A stretch of 64,000 nucleotides of DNA from Bradyrhizobium sp. CCBAU 53340 (GTDB lineage Bacteria; Pseudomonadota; Alphaproteobacteria; Rhizobiales; Xanthobacteraceae): assembly GCF_015291645.1 (NCBI RefSeq), contig NZ_CP030056.1, forward strand, positions 496,001 to 560,000. Reading direction: 5' to 3'. Positions 46,644 through 55,174 of this stretch are shown piece after piece (the first letter of the stretch is position 1; every line of letters begins with the position of its first letter). The notes beneath the pieces are model-generated. The model had not been told where the DNA came from. It searched no databases and saw only the letters and a list, made by a program, of their open reading frames with translations. The position numbers and the translations under genes are program-made.

Positions 46644-46727
46644 GTAACCGGCATGAGCCCCCCACCTGGGCATCGCGCGAATGAGCTGCGATACAGCCTG
46701 GCATGAACTGTTTTTTGGAGGTGGGCT

Positions 46728-47201
46728 ATGGCAGATGCCATGCATGAAGCCAGGCTTGATGCCAGGCAGGAAAGCGGCTCCTATCGTCGGATCGAGGTGA
46801 TCACAGGGCAGCGTCGACGACGGCGCTGGACGGCTGAAGAGAAGGCTCGGATCGTGGCCGAGAGCTTCGAGGAAGGGGCCAATATTTCCGAGGTCGCTCG
46901 GCGCCATGGCGTTGTCCGTGGGTTGCTGACGGTGTGGCGGCGCAAGTTCGCGACGGCAGTGAGCTTTCAGGCGCCAGGCTTCGTGCCGGTCCGGATCGCT
47001 TCCGAGAGCGGTCCGGCGACGGCAGACGAGTCGGACCGGTTAGCGTGCGCGCATAAGGTGCCGCCGCAGATGGCATCGGCTCCAGGCAAGCTTGGCGGAA
47101 TGATCGAGATCGAGCTGGGCGGGGCACGCATCCGGGTCGAGCCCGGAGTGGAGCTGGCGACGCTTTCGACAGTGCTATCGGCGCTTCGGGGCATCCGTTG
47201 A
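46728..47201 (+). CDS. tnpA: IS66 TnpA accessory protein
   Basis: A 157-residue IS66 OrfA-type protein with a helix-turn-helix: RRRRRWTAEEKARIVAESF, EEGANISEVARRHGVVRGL, LTVWRRKF. The C-terminal GMIEIELGGARIRVEPGVEL is also typical. It overlaps tnpB by a few bases, as usual in IS66. Confidence 0.92.
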   Translation: MADAMHEARLDARQESGSYRRIEVITGQRRRRRWTAEEKARIVAESFEEGANISEVARRHGVVRGLLTVWRRKFATAVSFQAPGFVPVRIASESGPATADESDRLACAHKVPPQMASAPGKLGGMIEIELGGARIRVEPGVELATLSTVLSALRGIR

Positions 47202-47552
47202 TTGCATTACGGTCTGACCTCAAGGTGGTGCTGGCGGCACAGCCAGTCGACTTTCGCAAGTCGGTGCACACGCTGTCGGCGCTGGTGAGCGAAGCGTTGC
47301 ACGCGAACCTCGTATTGCGGCGACATCTTCGTGTTCCGCAGCAAGCGCGCGGACAGAGTGAAGCTTCTGGCATGGGATGGTAGCGGCATGGTGCTGGTGA
47401 CGAAGTGGCTGCACCAGGGACACTTCACCTGGCCGCCGGTCCGCGACGGCGTGGTGCATCTGAGTGCGACACAACTCGCGATGCTGCTCGACGGACTTGA
47501 GTGGACGCGTGTTTCACACAAGCCTGTGAAGCAGCCGGCCGTTGTCGGCTGA
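47198..47552 (+). pseudogene. tnpB: IS66 TnpB, frameshifted
   Basis: The first frame (TTG 47198) reads IALRSDLKVVLAAQPVDFRK and SALVSEALHAN, then is lost. The second frame continues GDIFVFRSKRADRVKLLAWD to DGLEWTRVSHKPV and stops at 47552. One extra base near 47305-47308 explains the break, within the expected NPYCGDIFVFR segment. TnpB is needed for efficient IS66 transposition. Confidence 0.88.
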
Positions 47553-47602
47553 GAGGCGAAGATTTTGCTGGAGCCTGTGATGGGCGGATATATCGTTCGA
47601 TC

Positions 47603-49162
47603 ATGGCGATTCGTCCCGAAGCTCTTCCGACCGATGCAGCGGCTCTGGCCGAGATGGTGCTCGCGCTTGACGCCGAGAACGAGAAGCTACGTGTGGCGAT
47701 GCAGACGCTGAAGGAGATGATCTTCGGCAAGCGCTCAGAGCGGCTGGCGGCGATCGTGGCCGAGCAGCTCGCGCTCGAACTGGACGATCTCGCGACTGGC
47801 GTCACATCACCTGCGCCAGCCAACGACGATTTGCCTGCGACGAAGCCGGCTGGGAAGCCGCGCAAGAAGGCGAGGCGCAACATCGGCGCGCTACCCAAGC
47901 ATTTGCCTCGCTGCGAGCAGGTGCTCGAGCCAGACACGACAGCGTGCCCGTGCTGCCAGGGCCTTCTGCACCGGATCGGCGAGGATGTGAGCGAGGTACT
48001 GGACGTGATCCCGGCGATCCTGCGGGTACTGCGCACGATTCGTCCCAAATACGCCTGCCGCGGCTGCACCGACGGCGTGGTGCAGGCGAAGGTGCTGCCG
48101 CGTCTGATCGACAGCGGCATGGCATCGACGGCACTCGTGGCTCACGTGGTGATCTCGAAGTTCGCCTGGTATCTGCCGCTGTACCGCCAGGTGCAGATCC
48201 TGGCCGGTCAGGGCCTTCATCTCGACCGCGCGACGCTCGCCGGCTGGGTGAAGCGTGCGGCATGGTGGCTTAAGAGTCTTTATGAGCTTCAGCTGCGGAC
48301 GATCCAGGCTTCGCCGCGGCTGTTCTGCGACGAGACGCCGATGCCGGTGCTCGATCCCGGACGACATCGCACTCGTATCTGCCAGTTCTGGGCGCATGCG
48401 ATGGATGATCGCCCATGGGGTGGCCCATCGCCGCCGGCGGTCGCCTATGTGTTTGCGGATGGCCGCGGCACCGAGGAGATCGCCGGGCAATTGGCCGGCT
48501 TCTCCGGCATTCTGCAGGTGGATGGCTATGCCGCCTACAAAGCGCTTGCCCGCGGTCAAGGCGGGGCGATCCAGCTGGCTTTTTGTCTCGCGCATGCCCG
48601 ACGCAAATTCGTCGAGGTGTACAAGACGATGCAGTCGCCGTTCGCTCACGAAGTGATCGAGCGCCTGCAAGCGGTCTACGCCATCGAGGCCGAGATCCGT
48701 GGCTTGAGCGCCGAACAGCGGCTTGCCGCCCGCCGCACCAGGTCCGCACCGCTGATGGAGGTGCTGAAGGCGCGACTGACCTCGATGCTCGACCACCTGT
48801 TCTCCCAATCGAAGCTAGTGGAGGCCATCAACTATACGCTCAATCACTGGGACGGACTGACGCTATTTCTCCGCGATGGCCGCGTCGAGGTCGACAGCAA
48901 CACCGTCGAGCGTTCAATGCGCCCGATTGCGATGGGGCGCCGTAACTCATTGTTCAGCGGCAGCGAGGGCGGCGCCGAGAGCTGGGCAATCCTTGCGTCG
49001 CTGGTCAATACGGCAAAGCTCCACGAACTCGATCCGCAGGCCTATCTGGCCGATGTGCTGGAGCGCATCGTCTCCGGTCAGACCAAGAGCCACCAGCTGC
49101 ACGAACTTCTCCCCTGGAACTGGAAGGCGACCCGCGAGCTCAGCGCACGGGTGGCCGCATGA
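47603..49162 (+). CDS. tnpC: IS66 TnpC transposase
   Basis: A 519-residue IS66 transposase with an N-terminal leucine-zipper-like region (ALAEMVLALDAENEKLRVAM QTL), a zinc-finger segment (TTACPCCQGLLHRIGEDVSE) and the DDE catalytic domain (LFCDETPMPVLDPGR, LQVDGYAAYKAL, VDSNTVERSMRPIAMGRRNS). ATG 47603 was chosen; the frame upstream overlaps tnpB. It appears intact. Confidence 0.95.
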   Translation: MAIRPEALPTDAAALAEMVLALDAENEKLRVAMQTLKEMIFGKRSERLAAIVAEQLALELDDLATGVTSPAPANDDLPATKPAGKPRKKARRNIGALPKHLPRCEQVLEPDTTACPCCQGLLHRIGEDVSEVLDVIPAILRVLRTIRPKYACRGCTDGVVQAKVLPRLIDSGMASTALVAHVVISKFAWYLPLYRQVQILAGQGLHLDRATLAGWVKRAAWWLKSLYELQLRTIQASPRLFCDETPMPVLDPGRHRTRICQFWAHAMDDRPWGGPSPPAVAYVFADGRGTEEIAGQLAGFSGILQVDGYAAYKALARGQGGAIQLAFCLAHARRKFVEVYKTMQSPFAHEVIERLQAVYAIEAEIRGLSAEQRLAARRTRSAPLMEVLKARLTSMLDHLFSQSKLVEAINYTLNHWDGLTLFLRDGRVEVDSNTVERSMRPIAMGRRNSLFSGSEGGAESWAILASLVNTAKLHELDPQAYLADVLERIVSGQTKSHQLHELLPWNWKATRELSARVAA

Positions 49163-49785
49163 CCCGCCGCCGCCGTTCATCATCTTCATCATCGATGGCG
49201 GCAGCCGCGATGCCGCTCGACGAACTTGAGCCTTGGCTACAGGCTCGTGCCGAGCAGCATCCCGTCGCCACCAGTCTTCCCATGCTCGACGGCTATGTCG
49301 CCGCGATCGTGGCCGGGCCGGTGTCGATGAGTCCGCTCGACTGGATCTGTCCGCTGCTCGCCATCGACGCCGACGCATTCAACCATGGCGGCACGCCGGA
49401 GTTCGCCGCGATTTCGGCCGTCGCGCTGCGCCACAACGACATCAGTAATGTTCTTTCCACCGCACCACATCGGTTCGCACCGGTCCATGGCCGCAAGCCG
49501 AATGGCGACGTTGATGCGCGGCCGTGGTGTCAGGGATTCCATGCCGCCATGCGGTTGCGACTATCAGCCTGGGGCCCACTGCTCGACGTCAGCAACATAC
49601 ACCACGGCTTGCTCCTGCCCATCCTGCTGCATTGCGTCGACGATCAAGGGCGTCCACTGCTTGGACCACCAAGGAAAGGCCGCGAGACCGAGGAATTCCT
49701 GCGCAACGCCCATGCCGACATTCCGGACGTCGTCGAGGCCATGCGTCAGTACTGGATGCCGACCCGCTACGCTCGCACAGGCTGA
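49159..49785 (+). CDS. UPF0149 (YgfB/YecA-like) passenger protein
   Basis: A 208-residue protein of the UPF0149 family: MPLDELEPWLQARAEQ, PMLDGYVAAIVAGPVSMSPL, DWICPLLA and GFHAAMRLRLSAWGPLL. It overlaps tnpC by 4 bases and lies inside the IS66 ends, so it is a passenger or accessory gene of the element, as in several IS66 relatives from rhizobia by my recollection. Function in transposition is unknown. Confidence 0.75.
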   Translation: MTRRRRSSSSSSMAAAAMPLDELEPWLQARAEQHPVATSLPMLDGYVAAIVAGPVSMSPLDWICPLLAIDADAFNHGGTPEFAAISAVALRHNDISNVLSTAPHRFAPVHGRKPNGDVDARPWCQGFHAAMRLRLSAWGPLLDVSNIHHGLLLPILLHCVDDQGRPLLGPPRKGRETEEFLRNAHADIPDVVEAMRQYWMPTRYARTG

Positions 49786-49817
49786 TCACTGCAGACGTGG
49801 GAGCTCATACCGGTTAC

Positions 49818-49825
49818 CATTGGGT
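49818..49825 (+). repeat. IS66 target-site duplication, right copy
   Basis: CATTGGGT, identical to 46636-46643. Its final T is also the first base of the -35 box of the hicAB promoter. Confidence 0.9.
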
Positions 49826-49863
49826 TGACAGTCTACACATAGTGTGTATAAATACACACTATG
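49825..49863 (+). promoter_or_regulatory. hicAB promoter and palindromic operator
   Basis: A -35 TTGACA (49825-49830) and a -10 TATAAA (49847-49852) are 16 bases apart. A perfect palindrome with 12-base arms (CATAGTGTGTAT, two-base centre, reverse complement) covers 49838-49863, overlapping the -10 box and including the hicA ATG. HicB binding would block transcription. The expected transcription start is within a few bases of the ATG, so the hicA message would be leaderless. Confidence 0.7.
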
Positions 49864-50049
49864 AAAAGCCGGGAAATTATCTCGATCCTTCAAGGGGATG
49901 GATGGTTTGAGGTGGGCCGGAAAGGCAGCCATGTGCAGTTCAAACATCCATTCAAGAAGGGTCGCGTAATTGTTCCGCACCCCGAACGGGATGTCCCACT
50001 CGGGACACTGAAGAGTATTGAAAAGCAGTCAGGTCTCAAACTGAGGTAA
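49861..50049 (+). CDS. hicA: HicA mRNA interferase toxin
   Basis: A 62-residue dsRBD-like toxin: MKSREIISILQGDGWFEV, then GSHVQFKHP with the catalytic His, ending IPL-type GTLKSIEKQSGLKL. The size and motif are typical of HicA. Toxin is first, antitoxin 5 bases downstream. Confidence 0.92.
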   Translation: MKSREIISILQGDGWFEVGRKGSHVQFKHPFKKGRVIVPHPERDVPLGTLKSIEKQSGLKLR

Positions 50050-50054
50050 GCGCC

Positions 50055-50453
50055 ATGCGTAACTATATTGGTCTTATCCATAAGGATGCCGACAGCGATT
50101 TCGGCGTCTCATTTCCAGACTTCCCCGGAGTGATCACGGCAGGCAAAAGCCTTGATGACGCTCGTGCTATGGCAGAGGAAGCCCTCACCCTTCATATCGA
50201 GGGTCTTGCTGAAGATGGAGAAGCCATTCCGGAGCCCTCTACTCTAGAGGATGTTATGGCAGATCCTGATCATCGAACTGGGGTAGCTATTTTGGTGTCG
50301 GTCAAACCCGAACAACCAAAGGCTATACGTGTGAATGTCACCCTTCCTGAGGACGTTCTGAATCAGATCGACAAATATGCTGAAGCGCACGGCTTTACGA
50401 GATCGGGCCTCCTAACTCAGGCCGCGAAGAGACTCATAGGAGAAGCAGCCTAA
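50055..50453 (+). CDS. hicB: HicB antitoxin
   Basis: A 132-residue antitoxin with an N-terminal degraded RNase-H-like domain (YIGLIHKDADSDFGVSFPDF PG, KSLDDARAMAEEALTLHIEG) and a C-terminal ribbon-helix-helix (IRVNVTLPEDVLNQIDKYAE, then GFTRSGLLTQAAKRLI) that should bind the palindrome before hicA. Confidence 0.92.
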   Translation: MRNYIGLIHKDADSDFGVSFPDFPGVITAGKSLDDARAMAEEALTLHIEGLAEDGEAIPEPSTLEDVMADPDHRTGVAILVSVKPEQPKAIRVNVTLPEDVLNQIDKYAEAHGFTRSGLLTQAAKRLIGEAA

Positions 50454-51106
50454 ATCAAGGCTCTGAGTTCATTCGAAAAAGACCGCAATACGATCAGACG
50501 GACGCATTGCGGAATGGGCACCGCTATGTGGGCCGATGCGATGTTGACGCTGTTCAAAGCGACATGCCGAGACGCAGGTTGAATTCTGCCGATCGGCACG
50601 AGCGTGGTCCCCGGCACTGTTACGTTGCACCCCCGGACTCCTCGGCACTCCGAGCCTGCGCGCCTTGATCTGCGTCGACAGCACCGTGAGCCACGTTCGA
50701 TGGAACGAGGCGTGGGATTGCAGTTTGATGGCGAAAGCATTTGGACGAGGTGAATTCCGGCTCCGGCAGCAATTCGGTTGCGGGGGCCGATTTCGTTGTC
50801 AGACGGCCAGCCGTAGGCTCAACGGATAGCCAATACCGAATAAAGGCCGGCGGCGTGGACAGTGGTCGGCCAGTTGCGACGGATGCGAAGAAGGCCGCGG
50901 TTGAACATGACGCGAGCATCCATGGCCGTGGACCACCTGGACGATCCGCTTAGCTCTCGCGGCATAGTTTGCCTGCCCATAGTTCCAAATTTGCCAGTTC
51001 TAAATTTTTCATCCGCCAATACCGGCATAAGAGAACGGATTTATTTCGATGAAGCAGCCGGAGCGCCTCTTCGATTCTGAGCCGCAGCCATCTTCCGGAA
51101 TTCGCT
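50454..51106. other. Unrecognised 650-base region
   Basis: Open frames such as 50620-50919 (minus) and 50741-50953 (plus) have no recognised domains. It may be the remains of a mobile element, but no motif supports this. Confidence 0.3.
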
Positions 51107-52312
51107 CTATGGCCCCTTGGGGCCGACCGAGATCTTGTCAGGACCGACCTCGGGACTGACGTTTGCGAGAACCGGCTCTTCGCCGAACGGGCGGTTGATG
51201 ATGGCAAGCGCCTCCGAGGCGGCGTACGCGGTTGCGCGCGTAGCCGGTCCGCTCCCGTAGGATGCCCACCTCTTCCAGCTGCGCGATGCCCTGGTTGATC
51301 TGGGCGGTAGAGATGTCGAGAAGTTCGCGGAGCCGTTTCGCCGTCACGACCGGATAGTTGTGAAGCTCGTCCAGCGCCCGAAGAGCCGCAGAAACCCTTA
51401 CGGAATTTCCGGCGACCCCTCCAGCGTTCGGACAACTCCGACAGCGCCTGCCGGGTGCGGATGAGCTCTTCAACGGTGGCGGTCACGGCGTCGGCCATGA
51501 ACGTGATGATCGGCTCCCAGTCGAGCCGCTGCTGGGCGTTCTTGAGGGATGCGTAGTACGTGCCCTTCTTGCTTTCGATGTAGGGAGAAAGGTACAGCGG
51601 TACACGCTTCTCCGCCGCCATCATGAGCGGGAGGAGGAGACGACCCACGCGACCGTTGCCGGCGCGAAAGGGGTGTACCGCTTCGAAATGGGCGTGCGCA
51701 ATGGCCATGCGCGTGATGAACCCTTGAGTCATCTGCTGCATGCCCTCGTTCCGGAGGTAGTCGACCGCCTGAGCGAGGCAATCTGGCACGTCGGGTGGGG
51801 GTGGAGGATTTATACTTGAATATGCGATGTCTTTGTTCCCGCCGATCCAGACTACGCGCGTTCGGAAGTCGCCGGGATCGTCCTGATAATCCGGGTCGTC
51901 CTTCATCACGCGCGATGGAGATCCTTGATCGATCAATAGTGAAGACGCCGTAGCCAAGCTCGGTGGCCCGCGGGACAAACCTATCGAGGGCGACGGCGTA
52001 GCTGCAGACCTGGCGTGCCTCGTTGCGGGCGCCGTCATCGCCCGTCTCTTCGACGGAAAGCAGTTCGTCGAGAGTGCTCTGGGTGCCTTCGATCGACGAG
52101 GAACTGACCGCCTCGCGCCTGGTAAGGATGGCGTTGACCGTCCCGAATGCCGCTTGTGCCGCTTCCAGGGCTTTCGCTGCACCGGGGGCGAATACGCCGT
52201 CCTCTGGAGGTGCCGGTGGAACGATCCCGTAGTGGGAATCGTAGGGTGGCGGAAGCCGTTTTAGGGTTTCCCGGATGGTGCGGCTGAGATCGCTACGCTT
52301 CATGGAACCCAA
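51107..52312 (-). pseudogene. Fic-family AMP-transferase gene with three frameshifts
   Basis: A nearly complete Fic gene read across frames. N-terminal piece (52312 on): PYDSHYGIVPPAPPEDGVFA, then AVSSSSIEGTQSTLDELLSV, an inhibitory-helix-like SSSIEGT region. Middle piece: VMKDDPDYQDDPGDFRTRVV and the Fic motif HPFRAGNGRVGR, with Ala in place of the usual Asp/Glu. C-terminal winged-helix piece: YPVVTAKRLRELLDISTAQI, then after a third shift YAASEALAIINRPFGEEPVL to a stop at 51107. Breaks lie near 51920-51970, 51430-51480 and 51230-51245. Confidence 0.85.
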
Positions 52313-52713
52313 ACTAAGAGGCTAATTTTGCTAGTTATATTTTGGGTTGTTGCAAAAAACCATAACACACCGCGATCGCTGAGGCTTTATTTTGGTTCGC
52401 AAGGAAGCAATTCCCTCGTGTTTATGAGTTCCGGCCTTTGCAAAGCGGGTTGATGGATCTGAGGCTCTCAAAGTCTCTTTCGTTATCGGTCCACGATGGA
52501 TCCGTTCGCCTCTCGGCTATGGCAGCGATGATCGTCTAGGCAGCTAGGTTTTTCGCAGTTTCTTGCGCGGGCGGGAACGCCGCAGGGCCTGGGCCGGGCG
52601 GCCTAGTCAAGAGCCGGCCCGGCGAAGGCCGCGCGCAAGCGAAATTCGTCCGCGCTTCATCGATAATTTTACTTATCATGATGGCTGCTTGATAACAATA
52701 CTGATCGGTCAGC
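52313..52713. other. Spacer with possible HipB operator
   Basis: About 400 bases without a gene. GATAATTTTACTTATC at 52662-52677 is an inverted repeat (GATAA/TTATC) just before the hipBA promoter, and a further GATAA lies at 52691-52695; HipB operators in enterobacteria are also short inverted repeats with a spacer. Confidence 0.4.
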
Positions 52714-52743
52714 TTGAGACATGTCGGCGTTTCGATATATAAT
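52714..52743 (+). promoter_or_regulatory. Sigma-70 type promoter of the second hipBA module
   Basis: -35 TTGAGA (52714-52719) and -10 TATAAT (52738-52743) with an 18-base spacer, 37 bases before the hipB start. AGGA at 52769-52772 is the ribosome site. Confidence 0.6.
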
Positions 52744-52780
52744 ACAGATCGAATGACTTATTTGATCAGGATAATATATT

Positions 52781-53359
52781 GTGACTTACCAAAGTGAAGA
52801 GCTCATCAAAGCCGCCTCCGCTCAGCGCGCAAAGGCGGGCATGAGCCAACGCGCGCTGGCGGCCCGCGCGGGTATGACCCAGGCGCACATCTCGCAAATC
52901 GAGACCAGTCGCCTCGAACCGGGCCTGTCGAGCTTCATGCAGATGGCGCGGGCGCTCGACCTGGAGCTCGTCCTTGTGCCGAAGAAACTTCTTCCCGCGA
53001 TAGAGGGCTTACTGCGATCAAACGCTGCCGAATTCTCGTCCGAACAAGGATCGTCGGATGTCTTCAGCAAGGCCGAACGCATCGTCTCTGGTCAAAGGAA
53101 ACGCTATGGCAGTTCAGCCACCCTCGACCGCATCGCCGAATATTTTCGCTTTCTGAAACAGGTCCATCTTTCAAAAACCGACCTGGCACTTGTCTCAGAT
53201 ATCGTCGAGAGCCTGCGTCCCTATAGCGTCGAACCTATACCCAGGGCTCTGCTGGAAGATTCTGCAGGCGCGTTACAGGGTGTACGCAACAGGGTCGCTC
53301 ATCCCGAAGAAGCCCCTCGCCCCGCCTACGCTCTCGACGATGAGGACGACGATGCCTGA
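52781..53359 (+). CDS. hipB: HipB-like antitoxin with C-terminal extension
   Basis: A 192-residue protein starting at GTG 52781. The N-terminal helix-turn-helix (AKAGMSQRALAARAGMTQAH ISQIETSRLEPG) is XRE type. The extra C-terminal 100 residues, ending in an acidic tail (DDEDDDA), exceed classic HipB length. It overlaps hipA by 8 bases. The order is antitoxin first, unlike the module at 15.5-17.2 kb. Confidence 0.82.
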   Translation: MTYQSEELIKAASAQRAKAGMSQRALAARAGMTQAHISQIETSRLEPGLSSFMQMARALDLELVLVPKKLLPAIEGLLRSNAAEFSSEQGSSDVFSKAERIVSGQRKRYGSSATLDRIAEYFRFLKQVHLSKTDLALVSDIVESLRPYSVEPIPRALLEDSAGALQGVRNRVAHPEEAPRPAYALDDEDDDA

Positions 53360-54575
53360 CGTATCCGTTCTAAATGTCCACCTGCACGATACCCCGATCG
53401 CGACTCTCACACTCGTGCAGGGCGATCGTTCGCTGCTCGCCTTCAATCAGACCTACATCGATGACGCCCACCGTTCCACCTTGAGCCTGTCTTTCAAGGA
53501 CTCGTTCGGGAATCTGCTCACCTCGTTCAAACCGTATCAACAAGTTCTCGCGCCATTCTTCTCCAATCTTCTGCCGGAAGGGCCGCTTCGTCGCTATCTT
53601 GCGGAACGGGCGGGCGTGAAGGAACGGCGCGAGTTCTTCCTCCTGTGGATGCTGGGCCGAGACCTTCCGGGTGCCCTGTCGGTCCACCCGGCCGATGGAG
53701 ACGCGCTGCCCCCCCAGGTCGAGGAGAATCTTACGCCCGATAAACGGCAGAACATGATGCGCTTCTCGCTTGCGGGCGTGCAGCTGAAGTTCTCCGCGCT
53801 CAAGAATGATCCCAAGAAGGGCGGACTCACTATTCCGGTCGAAGGTGTCGGCGGTTCATGGATCGTCAAGCTACCGTCACATCAGTATATCGGCGTGCCT
53901 GAGAACGAATACTCCATGATGACCCTGGCGAAGGACATCGGCATGGATGTGCCCGAGCTTCAACTGATCGACGTCGAGGCAATCAAAGGTCTTCCGGACG
54001 GAATCGGCGAACTCGAGGGGCGGGCGTTTGCCGTGAAGCGGTTCGACCGCACGGCTGATGCTCCGGTCCACATGGAGGATTTCGCTCAGGTATTCGGCGT
54101 CTTTCCGGATGAAAAATACGACAAGGCGAATTACCGAAGCATCGCGCGTGTCCTCGGCATTGAGACTGGTGAGGCCGACCTCGCCGAGTTCGTCCGACGA
54201 CTCGTATTCAGCACACTGATCGGCAACGCCGACATGCACCTGAAGAACTGGTCATTGATCTACCCTGATGGGCGGACACCCGTCCTGTCGCCCGCCTACG
54301 ATCTGCTCTCGACTATTGCGTACATCCCGGACGACAAGATGGCGTTGAACTATTCGCGCACGAAGAAGATGGCCGAATTCTCAAAGGACGAGCTGGCGCA
54401 TCTGGCTGCCAAGGCGAAGATGTCGGAGACGCTTGCGCTCGAAACGGCTGCGGAAACGGTGCAGCGCTTCAAGAAACTTTGGAAGGAGCGCAAGACAGAA
54501 CTCCCGCTGCAACGACAAGTCATCGAAGTCATCGATGCACATACCGAGACGATCCCGATCTACAAGGAGCTCTAA
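53352..54575 (+). CDS. hipA: HipA-like kinase toxin
   Basis: A 407-residue HipA family kinase. Motifs: N-terminal subdomain with SNLLPEGPLRRYLAERAGV, ATP-loop-like FSLAGVQLKFS near 138-148, SWIVKLPS, catalytic loop GNADMHLKNW near 291-300 and metal-binding LSPAYDLL near 312-319. The ATG at 53352 was preferred over 53190 because the latter overlaps hipB by 170 bases. Intact. Confidence 0.9.
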   Translation: MPDVSVLNVHLHDTPIATLTLVQGDRSLLAFNQTYIDDAHRSTLSLSFKDSFGNLLTSFKPYQQVLAPFFSNLLPEGPLRRYLAERAGVKERREFFLLWMLGRDLPGALSVHPADGDALPPQVEENLTPDKRQNMMRFSLAGVQLKFSALKNDPKKGGLTIPVEGVGGSWIVKLPSHQYIGVPENEYSMMTLAKDIGMDVPELQLIDVEAIKGLPDGIGELEGRAFAVKRFDRTADAPVHMEDFAQVFGVFPDEKYDKANYRSIARVLGIETGEADLAEFVRRLVFSTLIGNADMHLKNWSLIYPDGRTPVLSPAYDLLSTIAYIPDDKMALNYSRTKKMAEFSKDELAHLAAKAKMSETLALETAAETVQRFKKLWKERKTELPLQRQVIEVIDAHTETIPIYKEL

Positions 54576-54853
54576 GGCTTGAATAGCCGGGGTTTCTGAC
54601 AGAATAGAGTGAGAGACGCTTCCTTCCCACTGGTTATTTGAATTCGATGAAGTCCCTGCGCGCGGACTGTGGGGTCAGGCGAGCCTCGCCCGGCGCTGGA
54701 TATGAAATTCTTGAGTTGCGAGTAGACCGTCATTGACGGTTTCTATCAGATCTATGCGTCGATCCCAGCGAAGTTGCCTCCATCGCGTTACGCACCTACG
54801 CCGCAACGTTAGTCGCATTGATGGCGGAGCGGGAGCGAATGCATGCACTGTCC

Positions 54854-55174
54854 TCAATGCACAAAGAGGAGGTAGCTGCGATCAGCGTTGCGCCGATTGC
54901 TCGTCTCGTCGGTCCAGCCGACGGCACGGCGATAGCTGCCCATCACCCCGGCCTCCTTGACGGTGACAAGATCGACCCGCTCTGTCTCATCGGCAAAAGG
55001 GGAGACGTAGAGCGCGTCCTCAGGACAATAGAGCTCGCAGAGGAAGCAGGTCTGGCAATCGCTCTGCCGCGCGATCACCGGAAGCCCGTCCGTTTTGTCG
55101 AATACGTTGGTCGGACATACCGCGACACAAATGTCGCAAGAGGTGCAGCGCTCGCTATCGATGACCTCGATCAT
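54854..55174 (-). CDS. Ferredoxin with two [4Fe-4S] clusters (AprB-like partner)
   Basis: A 106-residue electron carrier with two cluster motifs, CTSCDICVAVCP (about 10-21) and CQTCFLCELYCP (about 40-51). It begins at ATG 55174, overlapping the flavoprotein stop by 4 bases (ATGA), so the two are partners. The arrangement of a fumarate-reductase-like flavoprotein plus such a ferredoxin recalls adenylylsulfate reductase AprAB. It is the last gene of the sulfur operon. Confidence 0.88.
   Translation of the reverse strand: MIEVIDSERCTSCDICVAVCPTNVFDKTDGLPVIARQSDCQTCFLCELYCPEDALYVSPFADETERVDLVTVKEAGVMGSYRRAVGWTDETSNRRNADRSYLLFVH

Larger units (their letters stand above)
46644..49817 (+). mobile_element. 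IS66-family element with UPF0149 passenger gene
   Basis: A 3.17-kb element bounded by inverted ends that start GTAACCGGCATGAGC (left, 46644 on) and GTAACCGGTATGAGC (right, reverse complement ending at 49817), flanked by the 8-bp repeat CATTGGGT. It carries tnpA, tnpB (frameshifted), tnpC and a UPF0149 gene, all plus strand. The exact duplication shows a single simple insertion, probably recent, just upstream of the hicAB promoter. The tnpB frameshift may block further movement. Confidence 0.92.

Noticed and set aside
47891..48808. A 305-codon minus-strand frame opposite IS66 tnpC
   Set aside because: Antisense shadow of the transposase.
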